Below, piece after piece: positions 1 to 13,500 of a DNA stretch of 64,000 nt. The number at the start of each line of letters is the position of its first letter. Positions within the stretch are counted from its first letter, which is position 1. This stretch comes from Diadema setosum (taxonomy: Eukaryota > Echinodermata > Echinoidea > Diadematoida > Diadematidae). Location of the stretch: contig CM067064.1 in the NCBI GenBank assembly GCA_033980235.1, forward strand, positions 33,573,497-33,637,496. Reading direction: 5' to 3'. A program made the translations under genes and the position numbers. Below the pieces are notes generated by a model. That model saw only the letters and a program-made list of their open reading frames with translations. It searched no databases and was not told where the DNA came from.

Positions 1-696
1 TCACATTCCAGTCATAAGCATCTCAATAACTTGTCATGAGCAGCTTATGTGAACTTTGACAAATGAAAGCAATTTCTGCATAGCGATGCAAAAACCAATA
101 ACTCCAGTGTGAATGCGGCTAGTGCTCACAAGTATCTCATCACCTTTTACTTCATGATGAATGTGAGGATACAAATAAACCTGCATGTAAATGACCTGGA
201 TTATGGTCTGTTCTGTTATTTTACTTGTTCTAAAGAAGATGAGAATTATTCCTGTTGTGTAATTTCTTTGTTTGATTCATTGCCCACGAAGAGGTGCTGA
301 TGGAATATGTTCATTATTTATCATTATTCTCTATACCTATTCTCTCATTCTTTGTCTCTTTTATAACATTTTTTTCTTTTTCTAGGTATAATACAAAGTA
401 CTTTTGCTATAATTAATGTCTCAGATCACATCTGTTTATTTCTCATCTGATTACACAACATTTAAAGATGAACACAATTTATCAAGACTGGTCTGTTGAT
501 CCATGTCCTTGTTGATTTTTTTTTTCCCATCAATTTTCTATATTATATCTTAACATTGGTATTTCCAAGACAAGAGAGCCATAGTTTTGCGATTAAAGTT
601 CATTATTGTTTTGTAGATATGCCTTTCTCGTCGTGTGCCATATTTTCATGTGGTGTTGAATTGAGTCAGTGAAATGTACACCTAGGTAATAATATA
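1..696. other. Intergenic, no gene seen
   Basis: AT-rich sequence with short open frames only. I see no splice-bounded coding segment, RNA gene or clear repeat border here. Confidence 0.5.
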
Positions 697-859
697 CAAA
701 TAGTGAATGGTCACGAGTGCAATGGTACGAGATTTCGCACGAGGTGAAAGATAGAGGCGCTCTATTCAACGAGGCGAAGCCGAGTTGAATAGTGCGCCTC
801 ATCTTTCACCGAGTGCGAAATCTCGTTCCATTGCACGAGTAAAGACCATACACTATTTG
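697..859. repeat. Imperfect inverted repeat (hairpin), ~75-bp arms
   Basis: The left arm starts CAAATAGTGAATGGT and the right arm ends in its near reverse complement, ACCATACACTATTTG. In between, GCAATGGTACGAGATTTCGC pairs with GCGAAATCTCGTTCCATTGC, and a GTTGAATAG/CTATTCAAC pair flanks a ~14-bp loop near 771-784. The arms pair almost throughout with a few mismatches. It directly abuts the TIR element at 860-1252 and may be part of the same mobile element. Confidence 0.75.
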
Positions 860-1252
860 TTTTATACAACACCTCAAGCGTCAACGAATTTGGTACTCAC
901 AGATTCTCGAAATTAGCACAGAAATGGCAACCATTTTCCGTGAAAGACGAATGAGTAGCCTCACAGTCGCAGTCACCGTGTATGTACGTTAACGTGTACT
1001 GTTTGGTACGTTCGTACGCAAAACGAAGTTGTTTACAAAAATAGTGACAAAAGTACGCGCTTGTAAGCGCGCTTGTAGTTGTTGAGTGCGCGCAGCACAT
1101 GTTTGTTTATTGTGACATCAGAGCGCATGCAATAGAACATTTTGATCGAACCAAAATTGCACGCTGAGACAGCCAGAGCGTGCAGTAGAACTGTCACGTG
1201 ATGGGCAATCGACCAATCGGATAGCTACATTCTAAATAGGTGTTGTATAAAA
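860..1252. mobile_element. Small TIR element (MITE-like), 15-bp TIRs
   Basis: TTTTATACAACACCT at 860-874 is the exact reverse complement of AGGTGTTGTATAAAA at 1238-1252. The interior has no coding capacity for a transposase. The left TIR touches the hairpin at 697-859, so the true element could begin at about 697. Superfamily not determined. Confidence 0.6.
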
Positions 1253-2116
1253 AGACAATTTAAATCATGCTTAATCTAAATATAAAAGAATGTATGTGTA
1301 ATATAAATAAAGAGTGAAATGATAAGTGACGGATCAGATCATGAGAGAGGTGGGGGAGTGTGTGTGTGTGTGTGTGTAAGAGAGAGGGGGAGAATAAGGA
1401 TATACATATGTATTATTTCACGCTGAGGAGAGAGATGGAGTATAGTAGAGGAATGTAATGAGTGTTGTGAGGTGTTCTTCACATCAGTGCAAATGCTTTC
1501 ACATGCATGGTATCTTCTTGGAGAAACGTGTAATTAAAAGGGAACATATAGTTTTGGTTCAGACCAAACTTGTTTTTAATAGCAGCAGAGATATCAAAGA
1601 AGAAGAAAAACTTTATGACCTCCATTGTACACACATGACTCATGAATTTCCATTCACAACGATGTTTGATGTACGAATTAACCTTTGTTTTGCTGGTATG
1701 TTGATTTTGGGTCAACACAGCGACTGCACAGTCTCTAAACATAGAGGGCGTTTTGTGTAATACACGTATCCTCGGCATTGAACCCCGAGTGTGGAGTTCT
1801 TTGAAGATCTTCATGATCGTCGGTCCGTTACTCAGTAACAATAAGTATACATGTACAAGTAGGCCCTACATGTATGTGTCTCGGGAATAAAAACAAGAAC
1901 ATAACCTTGGGAAGATGTTCATTTGCATGAATCTTTGAAGTTTAAGTTAAGTCTAAAATGTTTATTAAATGAAGTTAATAGAAAGCAGGACGTTTTGAGT
2001 CATGTATTAGACATTTCAATGACAAACCATTTTCTCTATTCCAACACTTCCTAGGAGAATAATCCTCTCGCTAAGTGCCCCCTCATCAGCGTACAATATT
2101 CAGTATGCGCGCCACT
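1253..2116. other. Intergenic; (GT)n microsatellite near 1356-1377
   Basis: A short (GT)n tract lies next to GA-rich sequence. The open frames here on both strands overlap each other, lack splice context and show no recognisable domain. No gene called. Confidence 0.5.
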
Positions 2117-2449
2117 TCACCACTGCACGTCTCTCGTTAAAAGGATTCCATATATCAGTTGAAATGGGAATTCATGTTTTAACTTTTTGTAACATTTTGC
2201 ATTTACTTTAAAAGATGACAGTCTTGGACTCTCTTTAATAAAAGTTGGTAACTTATTCCAGCTTTTTGCTCTAGTGTATCTGATTGTAGTCTCTGAGAAC
2301 GTATATCTGTAAAAAGGTAAACGTAATCTTATTGGCACATCTAGTGTTGTAGGCGTGGAATGCACTATTTCGGGCAAACGATTTCCGGACATGACAGGTA
2401 AGACACCTTTAAAGTATGAAAACATAAATGTAGCCACTTGTAATTGCAC
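2117..2449 (-). pseudogene. Non-LTR retrotransposon ORF2 C-terminal remnant
   Basis: A 110-residue open frame on the minus strand reads like the tail that follows the reverse transcriptase domain in many LINE-type ORF2 proteins: a basic stretch with Pro/Leu, then 'FSETTIRYTRAKSWNKLP', then an Ile-x-x-Ser-x-x-Leu-Ser-Ser-Phe-Lys segment. The pattern 'Y-x-x-x-x-[SA]-x-x-x-W-N-x-L-P-x-x-[IL]' followed by 'SxxSFK' is typical of this tail (established family knowledge). No upstream reverse transcriptase motif such as FADD is present, so this is a 5'-truncated dead copy. The exact clade (CR1, Jockey or RTE-like) cannot be fixed from this piece. Confidence 0.65.
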
Positions 2450-2875
2450 AATTTGATCAATTTTCCACCAACCTGCTCTTCTTCAATGAAATTCAGTTGT
2501 TGGAACCCAGTTTTCATATATTACTTGTTGGTTTAGTGTCTGACATTGCCACAACTTGCGGCTATGCCGGACAAGCCTCGGACAAGCTTTATCAGGTTGT
2601 CAAGAACATGCACCTCTGTTTAAAAGGTATTTATTAAATTTGAATAAAAATATTTTGTTACGAAAACCGCCCATTATCTTGCAAAAAGTTAAAACCTGCT
2701 TTCATCTCACCCCAAACGATATTCCCTTTAAGAGGCCCACCACTTAAACACACGCTTGCATGATAGCACCCTCAGTGTCTTTGAAGAACACTTGAATCGG
2801 TGTCACTCGCCACGTGCCTTGAGCAGCTGCTGATGTTGCTTTGACAGAAAATTGTTATTACGATCGACAGTACAA
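2450..2875. other. Intergenic, nothing recognised
   Basis: No coding, RNA or repeat feature that I can support. Confidence 0.4.
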
Positions 2876-3049
2876 CAGTGGCGGATGTGGGGGGGGGGGG
2901 CATCGGGCACGCGCCCCTTTTTTAAATTAAAGAAATAAAAAGAGAAAAAATGAAGGGGGGAACGTTCGCCATCCTTTTTTTTTGTTTTGTTTTGTTTTTT
3001 TACATTTTTATTTTGCTCCCCCTTTCCGGAATTCCTGGACCCGCCCCTG
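2876..3049. mobile_element. Small foldback element of the CAGTGGCG family
   Basis: Begins CAGTGGCGGATGTGGGGG and ends CCTGGACCCGCCCCTG, an imperfect inverted pair. The G-run next to the left end and the A/T-rich middle match the larger element at 42824-43559, which starts CAGTGGCGTATCTGGGG. A related piece sits at about 34790-34953. Confidence 0.5.
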
Positions 3050-3217
3050 AGTAAATTCACGACACGAGGCTTTGCACAATAGTGAGGGCGCCTGCACTAC
3101 TTTGGATGCATTGTTTTGACATCCCCACCGAGACAATAAAGAGCTCGTGGATACATTCCAGCTTATTATAAATATTTTTCTCTTCCCCTCTCTCTCTTCT
3201 CTCGTTTTTATCTCTCT

Positions 3218-3545
3218 CCACATCTATATCTATATCTATATGTATATCTACATCTATATCTATATCTATATCTATATGTATATCTACATCTATATCTATA
3301 TCTATACCTATATCTACATCTATTCTCATATCTATATTTATATCTATATCTATATCTAGATATCTATATCTATATCAATATCTATATCTATATCTATATC
3401 TATGTCTACGTCTATGTCTATGTCTATATCTATAATCTATATCTATATCTATATCTGTATCTGTATCTATATCTACATCTATATCTATATCTATACCTAT
3501 ATCTCTATTTATACCTATACCGATCTCTCTATATCTATATCTATC
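3218..3545. repeat. Hexanucleotide satellite (ATCTAT)n
   Basis: About 330 bp of tandem ATCTAT/TATATC hexamers with scattered substitutions (GTATAT, CTACAT, GTCTAT). The long open frames of Ile/Tyr or Ile/Asp repeats found here are artefacts of the repeat. Confidence 0.9.
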
Positions 3546-3556
3546 TATGAACATAT

Positions 3557-3557
<1 letters not shown>

Positions 3558-3634
<77 letters not shown>
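3558..3634. repeat. (AT)n microsatellite
   Basis: About 38 uninterrupted AT dinucleotides directly after the hexanucleotide satellite. Confidence 0.95.
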
Positions 3635-3638
<4 letters not shown>

Positions 3639-3645
3639 TGACTAT

Positions 3646-3975
3646 ACTACTTTTATCAAATCGGCTTTCCAGAAAGGTACAAACACTTTTCACAACATAC
3701 AGCTGACTACACTCCCTTCCCTGTTTCCACTTTGAAACGCACATTAATTTTCTGGATGGGATTGACTTGTTATATGCTATATCCGTTGATAGGGTAAGAT
3801 TGTATTTTCACTTTATGAATAAACAAAACAATGATATGAGTTGAAAATGAACCTTGATTGCAAAGAAAGACGAGCGCTTCAAACCCCGATCATCAAAAGC
3901 ACGATGCACCTGTGGAATTCTTTTGTACAGAAACAGCGAACTCTTGAGCTCTTGGCCAAGGACAGCCTTGAGAAC
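3646..3975 (+). repeat. Dispersed repeat R1, copy 1 (partial)
   Basis: Shares a long ungapped stretch with 47640-47990: ...CAAACACTTT..CATAACATACAGCT..., then ...ACCCCGATCATCAAA..., then CCTGTGGAATTCTTTT. The same block recurs at 49000-49135 and, inverted, at 16478-16640. No protein is encoded. See the R1 finding. Confidence 0.7.
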
Positions 3976-4490
3976 CAGCTGTGACTAGTTATTTTAGCCT
4001 TTAGACAAGGCTCTCTTCAGTTGATCTGATCTTTGTCATCGTCATCATGGAGGAAACGGTGGTTTACTATACAATAATAATACATAGCTAAATGTAGGCG
4101 TACACCCTACGACTATAAAGTGCGGAAATCACGCCTCCTTGCAGCCTCTGAGCTGTACAGATATCAGCTGGCCACCCAATAATTCTAACAACCAGCGCAA
4201 GAAAGCTGGTCAAAAGGCTACGAATACAATGTAATTGCATGATTGTTCCGCTGTATTCACACGGTCGCGCACGAGACAGCTGACCGCTTCCCAAACAAGC
4301 ATTACCAGTACGTCCCGTATCCAGAGACGAACCTCGATGAACTGACGCAATTATACACTCCATCGGCGGTAATGGTATAAGTGTGATCGTAGTTTGTGTG
4401 AGTCCCGAACGAGCAAACCAACCTCACCTCACACGAGTGAAAACTCTCTCCGTGCATGCTGACGGAAGTCGCTATTACTATTAGTCAAGC
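3976..4490 (+). promoter_or_regulatory. Probable 5' flank/UTR of the FAM234 gene
   Basis: This segment directly precedes the first coding exon. From about 4250 it becomes richer in CG dinucleotides than the flanks, as expected near a transcription start. No TATA box or initiator can be called with confidence, and the start site is unknown. Inference from position and composition only. Confidence 0.3.
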
Positions 4491-4506
4491 ATGGGAAAGA
4501 AAACAG
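4491..4506 (+). CDS. FAM234-like exon 1 (start codon, 16 nt coding)
   Basis: ATGGGAAAGAAAACAG then GTAAGA. The ATG has A at -3 and G at +4, a strong start context. The single leftover G joins GT of exon 2 to give Gly, reading M-G-K-K-T-G-T-I-D-L. The alternative start is the Met 16 in exon 2 (R-D-M-A-A-Q-D), used only if this exon is not spliced in. Confidence 0.7.
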
Positions 4507-7500
4507 GTAAGATATTTTGGTAGATATTATTAGTTGATCACTTGCTGTGCCTTTCTTGTGGTTGTGCGTACAATAAGTAACGTTAGCATGCAGACAACAG
4601 AACTTGCGCTTCAGAATTCAGCTTGTTTGTTTGTTTGTTCATTTTTCCATTTGTGAAGATGGCTGGATAGCCCATATTCAGCTATATAAGCTGGTCTTCC
4701 ATGGGGTCCAGTTGGATGTGAGGTGGGACCACTTCACCTGCTCAGACCTATAGCCCGACCAGACGCAGCTTGCAGCGACTAGAAGACGCAGCGACTCGGT
4801 GGACTGGACTGTGTGTGTGTGTATAGCTCAGGCAGGCCCTGCTGTGTGTATGGTTGAGGGGTCTAGATATCGCGCACGAAAATTTGAAATGCTCTTATAA
4901 TAGAAGTTATTCCATAATCGTACCTGAATTTCTCAATGAATATCACCAAAATGCAGAAAAATCACCTCCCAGAATCTCCTGATGATACGATGACGGAGTA
5001 GTGCGCTGTCGCCGTTTGTATGTCGGACTTTTTTTTATGCGTTCACCTTCTCGGGGTATGTAAAGATCGCGCAGCTGCCCTTTGTAGTTTCATGCGTGAA
5101 AGTGTCTGCCCCTCTCTGCGGCTGAACGTGCTTCGGCTTTCGTAGAATATTATAAACGATTGATCGAACAAAATACGAATTCTATCGGCTACGATCATAC
5201 GAACGAGACAAGCGAGACGACACGTCTTGGCTTACAACATCCTTAAAAAAGATTTTAAGCTAAGGTAGGTGAATTATAACGTAAAAAAATGGAAATTTAG
5301 TGAAAAATTTGCTCCAAAAAATTGGAAATTTAGTGAAAAATTTGTTTGAAATCTAAATTTCTTACCTGCTTCCTTCTCATTTTTAGCGGTTGTCAGGTAT
5401 GTTTATTCCATGGGCGTATCGGCAAATTTTGCGCTTAGTCTTACGCGTATTAATGCTTGCTATACGCAGTTACGCTATGCGCGATCATTACGTCCCTGCG
5501 CGAGACCTAGTACCCTTTCTATACTACTATCTAGTCTTAGAGTAGAGTAGTGGTGGCATGAAAGATCCTACATTACATCTTTGACGAATGATCATGATTA
5601 TGGCATGGACAATAGGCTTCGATAAGTGCCGTACCTTGTTAGTGTTACTGTTAATATGCAGTGTCTCGGACCAGGGTCAGGGTGCAGGGAGGTGAAATGT
5701 TCAATGTGTTAGCCGCGCTACTCCATACAAGTATTGTTAGGCCTACAGTAAAAAAGACAGGTAGGATTAGGTAGGCCATCTGATACCAGTGGATACTGAG
5801 TTAGGCTCGTATTGTCGTAGGACCTATAGGCCTATGTATTAAATACAGTGGATTATATTCAATAGTCAAACAATTTTCAGTAGGGCAGTCGCTCTGTCAC
5901 TCTGCTGAGTGTTGATCGAAAGATCAGTCTGTATCTGGCCATCGGGGAATGTTCCGCGGAGACTGCGTCTGTTAAATGGCTTCACGGATATGATCCCCTC
6001 CGTATGTCTACGGAGGAGAGCGATAACATGAAAAATATACTGTACAAGACTCCTCCGGACAGACGGATCTTTCTGTCTATGTTGAGTGTTGTTGTAACCA
6101 GGTACCAGGTAGTTGTACACCGCAACCAGGCCAGGGGATGACTGACTGCAGTCCTATCCGCTACCTCTCTACTGTCTACTGTACTAACATGTTGGGCCTC
6201 TCAATGTTATACTATAAACGACATGACACCACCAGGGCAGTATGAACATGATGAATGATATGACCTGCATGGCTTCATCATTTGACATAAACATATCATT
6301 TGGGACAGACAACAATCTCACAGTCGGAGGATGGCATACTCGTGAAATAGGGCCCCACCACTCCGTGTCCATACTGATACTACAGTTTGTATGGCGGCTC
6401 ACCTGTTTATACTTGTGAATTCAGCCCCTCTGTGTGGCATTCATTGGTACCGGTACATGTAGATAAGCACAGCAGTGGGGCTTTCTTCCATGTTCAGTAT
6501 AATACTTGTGAATGCGGCCCCACCAAACGGCGTTTACGCGAGATTGATACAGTGGTGGGGCCAATTTCCACAGTGTAGCATCTTTCGTCCTCCCTTTCTC
6601 TGTTTTTTTTCTTTGGTCTTCAACTTTTTATTCTCGGAAGGACTCCCTAATGTCCCTCGTCTAATTTAACGGCCAATTTAACCATAACTACAACCCTACC
6701 TAACCCTAACCTAACCTTGCTGATGCATGGGTGCACGTGCACTGCGGTGGGGCCTATTTCACGATTTTGCCCAGAGGATAGAATTAGAAACACAGTGATC
6801 AGGGTGATAATCATCCAAGTGCTGCTTTTTGTTTAAATAATGGATTGCTCCAGGGCTGGATTGCTCAACCAGGGCAGGGCTGGGATGTTGATGTTGGTGT
6901 ACAATACTCTGGTCTTATTATAACAATGTCCTCGGTATCAGAACTGGCAGTTTTCTTTCGTTATAACTGAACCAATATACCATTAAAAAAAAAACAACAA
7001 CATAGAGGTGATAATGTTGTGGCCTGAATTTTTTTTTGGTTGTAACCAAAATGTTATTATAAAGTGTTCATTATAATGGGAATCCGGGCCGGGAATAGGC
7101 TGTAATTTCTGATGTCTGCCATCTGAAGGCATAACTTTTTACATCCATTTGTACTCCTACTTTGAGCATTTTCATCAATAAATTTTGATGAAGCCTTTCA
7201 CCTATTAAACTTTGCCCAATTCATTGTGTTGATATTTAATGTCTTTCTTGTGTGTGTGTTGACATTTTATTGCTAGTAGCCATATTTACACGGAAGCAGA
7301 GCATGATAATGACAGTATTGATTTTTTGTTTTCTGCATCTTATACAGAATCATAATTTACACTTTATACCAACCTTATCGTTTATGTGTCCATGTTGGTT
7401 TTAGTACAACTGTTTTACTTCACAAGAGTACTCGGTAGTCTGGAAAAAAAAATGTGTGCTGCTGCATCACTATGAGGAGAGAGTGGGCTGGAGTTAAGTG

Positions 7501-10500
7501 ATATTGTCATATTCATTGTTTACAGGTACGATCGATCTCGGCTCTACCAGGGATATGGCTGCACAAGATGAGCATTGCAATGACGATGCGGAAAGGCCAA
7601 ATAATGACAGCAAAATGGAAGCCGACCTTGACGAGCAATCCGAGTCTTACAGGAAGATTGAGGACCCTGAAACGGAATCGAAACAGGAGAAAGATGAGAA
7701 AGATGCAGAGAAAGTTGGAAAGGAGGATGCAAAAGAGACTGTAGTACAGATGAACGGTGGTGGTGACATCGAGATGAAATTCATTCTTCCGGGCCACGCC
7801 CAGTCAACCAACAGCACCAAGGATGCGCTTACACCGAACACCGCCCGGAAGCGCAAGAAACACCTGTTCAACTCCGACGACGTCAGCATGGCCGAGGTGA
7901 TATCGATCACCGGGATCGAGAGCCTCTATGCCGTCTCCAACCACGACGCGATGTCGCTGAAGGATTGCGACGGGGAGGATGGGGACGAGGAGGCGGGGGA
8001 CGAAGAAGAGGAAGAGGAGCAGGGCATCGGAGTGCATCACATTTTGGCGGTGGTTCTCGCTCTGGTGTCTGTCGCTATCATCCTGTTGCTGTACTTTTTG
8101 GTTCCGTGCCCTTGTGAGCCAGAGGACTGGAATGTACAGCTAGCATCACTGGGTAATGATGTACCTCAACTTTAGTCCATCAAGTCATTGAATAATTGTT
8201 GCTGCAGAAATTATTACAGTGTAGTATGCCATCAATGTTTAATTAGCACTTTTCAATATCTCAGCATACCAAGTGTGTCAATTAAGAGAACAATTTTATA
8301 ATGGAACTGGCACATGATCAGAAAGAAATTACAATTTAATGTTACATCAATCTTCAAAAATGTGTTGCCAATTTACGGAGCAGAGCCACATTAAAAAAAA
8401 AAAAATTGATATCACAGCAACTCTTACTTTCTTGTCTCTATGACATTTATGGTTATGGTAATGACAAGAATCCAGCTTTCTGATTGTCTGCTGCTGTGGG
8501 AAATTGTCATTCCACCAAGACTTCCTTTCCAACATCTGTAACATCTTTTATGACAGGGAGCCCTGATCTGGCCATGGTTTGCAATTTAGAGGCTTTTCAT
8601 TATTCTGTAAACAAAATAAACAATGGCAGATGATTCAATTGATAAAGCTGTAAAGATGGAAGTGATGTTGTAACAATGCTTCTAAGGTATAGAGGAAAAC
8701 ATGTGTTCCTCACTAGTGCTGATAGATTTTGAGAAAAATCATTTCCATGGTAATCAACTTTCCAGTATACAAAAATTAAGTTACAGAAGGCCATATCATA
8801 TATTTCAATGAACTTGCATGTCCATGAATGAAATTGCAAAATGGGTAAGATATAAGACACAGATAAGATAAATGTTGTGATATCAGCTATTCTTTTTTTT
8901 TTCCTTCTCTCTCTGTCTTACAAGATATGTTTATGTAAGCATTTCATCTGTTTGGGCAAGGGGAAGAATATAAGTTTTGAATTTAATTCTGTGATAGGTT
9001 GCATTAAATTTCATTTTTGCATGTTTTGCTCACTTTTTTTGCAGCTTCCAAATCCCCGGTGAGGCTTGTTGATGTGAACAAAGACGGCATGGATGATATT
9101 GTCTTTGGGTATGGCAATAGTTTGGACTACAACTCAATTGATGATATGGAGCAGTATTGCTCTGAAAGGAGTAAGTATAATTTGTTCCAAATCACCCCAT
9201 CATTCTGTAGCATGTCCATGTTAACGAACATCATGGAGTTGATGTTGCTTGCTGGTACTTATACCAAATTTTTGCACACCGTAGGATTGGGCTGGTTACT
9301 GGGTACAATCTGGCTTATTGTATGCTTTTTTGAGGCCAAGGAACTATAGCTAAGTGAAGTATATTATTGACATCTTGGCCCTGTTGTATGCATTCATGGT
9401 AACTTTACAATGTTTGGTATTAGTAATTCTGTGGTCAGTGGTAACCATTGATGAATTCTTGGCTTTGATTGGCTATCAAAGAGTGTTACCGGTACTCTGG
9501 TAATTATCAATAGTTTCAAAGTTACCATAGTTTTATGCAGCAGGGCTGATATAAGACATGAGCTACCAGAGTATATTACTTGGCATGACTTTGCAACAAC
9601 AGCAAGGCATAAAAACTTGAAAGTCATGACCACAACATAACAAATTGTGTTCATTTGAATATGGCTGCTACACACAGCTTTTTCTCACCCCCTTCCTTTT
9701 GTTAAATCCTTTTGCTCCGCCATCATTGACCGCTATCCAGACGTGACTGTGCCTTGCGGAGGGGGCGTCATGGCGATGAATGGTTGGCGTGGTGACAAGC
9801 TGTGGGAGGTGCGAACCAATCAGACCATCACCAGCCTTGTTTGTGGCCAGGTGGATTGCAACCAGGACGGACAGAGCGACTGTCTGGCCGCTGGCTATGA
9901 TGGTCAGATCTTGGCTATAGACAGCAAATCAGGTAAGACCTGACTGTTATTCCGTCAGCAGATGGACAGTAGAGTCAAAGTTATTCAATACATCTCTTCA
10001 TTTTGCAGGCATAAGGTACCTTCTTAGTACATTATGTATTCCTTATTTGTATGCTTTTTCTTTTGTTTTTTGTTTTTTAATTGTGACCCTGCATCACAAA
10101 ACCAACAAAAAGTTGCCAGACATGGATTTTTAGGTAAGGAGAGATTCTGAAAGAGCAGACTCTAAGCTTTAAAATGATGTATAACTCAATTCAAATGGAC
10201 TCCCCTAACCTACCAAAATACTGGAAAGAAAGCAAGCACTCTGGAAAAGTGTGAACTGAGAAAAGAGGCTCTGAAGTACAGGGTCTATTCAAGCGCTTAA
10301 TCTTTAACAAAGCTGCGCTATCCGTGCGATGAAAGGGACAAAACACAGGATGTCAACCACTGGAGCAACAACAATGAAGGGATTGTCAGATTAAGCTGAA
10401 ATTAAGCATGTTCTATTAACACATTATCTCCAAGATTATTGCCAACTTTCAAAGCAGTAGCATTATCCTGTCTAAAGTAATTAACCTGAAAGTGAAGAGC

Positions 10501-13500
10501 GTACAAAGGATTTCAAGAATTGAAAGGGGGCCTCTAATACAAACCTGATCATTTTACTCTCCCCCAAAAAGGGGTTGTACAAAAACTGCTGAAAACACAC
10601 CTTTCCCATTCGTGTTATGATCCCAAACTAAAAATAATGTAGAAGAAAGACAGCTCTTTCAGAAAATTGAAAAACTCAAGATTGACTTTAGTTAACCCAT
10701 TTCACCCGTTTCGAGTCCTCACGTAAAATCAAGGGGTGCGACTTTATGTTTGTTTTGTGATGCACGGTCACAATTGAAGAATAGGAGAAAAAAACCGGTG
10801 TGAAGTCATGTGTTCAAGCTCTCTTTCAGCAGTGAGCTGAAGATTCTGCTCGAGGAGTATTATCAATATGTATGTGGGTATCTGGGATGACATGTTTATG
10901 AGAAAACCTTTGATAATGAGAAAATCTAGAATTTGGTAAAAATTCGAAGTTTACATGTTTGTTTACTTGGTCGGTTTTTTGCCTCATCCTTTCTGTGCCA
11001 ATGGGCCAAATGTGCACAAATTTCACTTGCACGTACCTATGGACAGGGTATTCACATGACATAAAGAGAGTATGTAATAACTGCTAGTAAATGTGTAGCA
11101 TAGTGTAAGTCAACCTGACAAACGTATGTATTTTTGCCTTGTTTTGATAGTCCACAAGGTCAAAAAAAAAAAACATGGGAATCGCACTCTTGACCATTCA
11201 AAAGAGAAAAAACTTCAGACCACCATGATTTAAACAGCTAGTGATTTCATTCCAAGGCTTTGTAACCAGAACTAGAAAGCCTCTTTCAGTGTGAGCTTTA
11301 AAGAATTTCATGCCTGTGCACCCTTTGACAAGCCCACTGTAGTTTTCAGCAAGGTTAAGAGTTGCTAGTTCTCCAGTGCTAGCTCAGGCGCGGTGGAGCA
11401 CCCCAATTATCTCGCAGAAATCCATCGGCAGCCGAGCCTCATTTGCATAAAGTAAACAACATGTACTCGCGTAGTTGAGAAAAAGTAAACAACTTCTCAA
11501 GCTAATAACAATTTCAGGAAACCTATTTTCGGATTAAAATTGAGTTAGTTTGAATTTGAAAACATGTCCGAATATGCACATATAACATATTAAAGGATTT
11601 GACAATGATAAAATGTGAAATTTTAGCGAAAACCTGGCGAGCAAAATTACCAAAAATATGCCTCGAAAATCATCCTAAAATTCACGAAGTGTGATTGCGG
11701 AACAAAAGCGCCATTCAAACAAAGTACACCGAAATTTATTTATCTGCTTGCATTTTAAATTTCATACCATAATATTCCCGGCCATGGTTGTGTCGGAAAA
11801 AAACAGAAGGTGATGTCAAAAATGACACGAACGCAAAGCGTACAGGTCGGTCCCATGTATAATTAATCGCGTCACTGTGGCGTTGCATGTCACACACAAC
11901 GCATTGCTGCATGCAGCGTGCGCGGCAGCAGCTCAGCAATCACCGCCGTGCGACACTCAGCAAAATTGACTGCGTCACATGCAAACCAACAATGAGCACG
12001 AAATCCTGAATCTCACGTACCACGCATGCCCAATATTACGGGAAAAGAAATGACGTCATTTTCAATTGTTTCGCCGACTACAATTTTCTATTCCAAACCC
12101 TGTAGAAACAAGTTGATTTCTCAAAAAGTACAGGTGGTACAAAGCGAAAACTTTCACCATATATGGATTGAGGCCTGATGAACTTATGTTGCCAGTTTCG
12201 GACACATTGGAGCCCGGCCATAGTCCAGTCGGAAAAAAACAGAGAGCATGTTTTGCGAGAGGTGATTTTCAAAACGCTTTCATATCTCAAGTTCTAGTGC
12301 AGCAAATTTCATAATTTTTTCATCAAAAGGAAGGTTTTTAAAAACTTAGATAGTGTGGGAAGTTTGAGTTTACTAGCGGCACGCATAGCGGCACAAGGAG
12401 AAGGTAAAGATTTGACTTTTTCATGCACACAGTTTCGGGCAGCCGTGGATGCCCGTTGGAAATTCAAATAGAACGGGGCGATAATGAGATGCAAATTGGG
12501 GTGCTCCACCGCGCCTGAGCTGTGTCTGAAAACTTAAGGAATGGAACAGTGGATCACTCCAGCAAAAGACTATTAATAGGCAATCAAGCAGAACTGGGAT
12601 GCAGGGGGATTAGAAACTTGATAATAGAGTCAGTCATGCATATAATACAATGCCCCAAAAGACCAAAGACAGTTACTGTAAGCTGACTTGTGGAAAAGCA
12701 AGCATGTTGGACTCTGCCGTGAGCTACAATACTGTAAAAGCAATAATACTGTAAAACATGATATTTTTGCGAGTTGCCTCTTAAAGATAATAAAAAGTTT
12801 TGGTACCTCAAAAGTTTCCCTGAATTTCTGTGTTTCAGGTTAAAGTACCTTTCATATAACTAACACTGTGAGACTTTAATACTCGCCCCAAAGTGCTCTC
12901 ATTTCTTAGTAATCATGCAATTAACTGCGACCAGCAGCCCCATACGCATAGCGACCAGCAGCCCCATACGCATAGCGACCAGCAGCCCATACGCATAGCG
13001 TAATGGGGCTTCGGATTGTAGCATTCAGTATCATGACAGATTTAGTATCGCAGGTAAATATCAACTTAAAATCAAAAAAAATTCTTCAATTTGAAGACTT
13101 ACCAATTAAGTTGAAGTCTTGAAAATAGGCTTCGAGCAACGTTTGGTTCTGCCAATAGTCCCATTCTGTTCGAATTGACGACTGAATGTGACTCTGTCGA
13201 GAGGACCTTGGGAGAGCTACATACACTGATTACTACGGCCAGCGCATACGCACACATCACATGCGAACAAATTTTAAATCCATGAACGGCTAAGATGTTT
13301 GTGTGCGCATGCGCTGGTCGTCAATTCAGTGTAGCTCTCCCAAGGTCCTCTTGACCGAGTCACATTCAGTCATCAATTCGATCAGAAAGGGACTATTGGC
13401 AAAACCAAACGTTGCCCAAAGCCTGTTTTCAATACTTCAACTTAACTGGTAAGTCTTCAAATTGAAGAAATTTTTGGATTTTAAGTTGATATTTACCCGC

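Noticed and set aside
3147..3735. Long open frames of Ile/Tyr or Asp/Ile repeats
   Set aside because: They are translations of the ATCTAT satellite and (AT)n tract.
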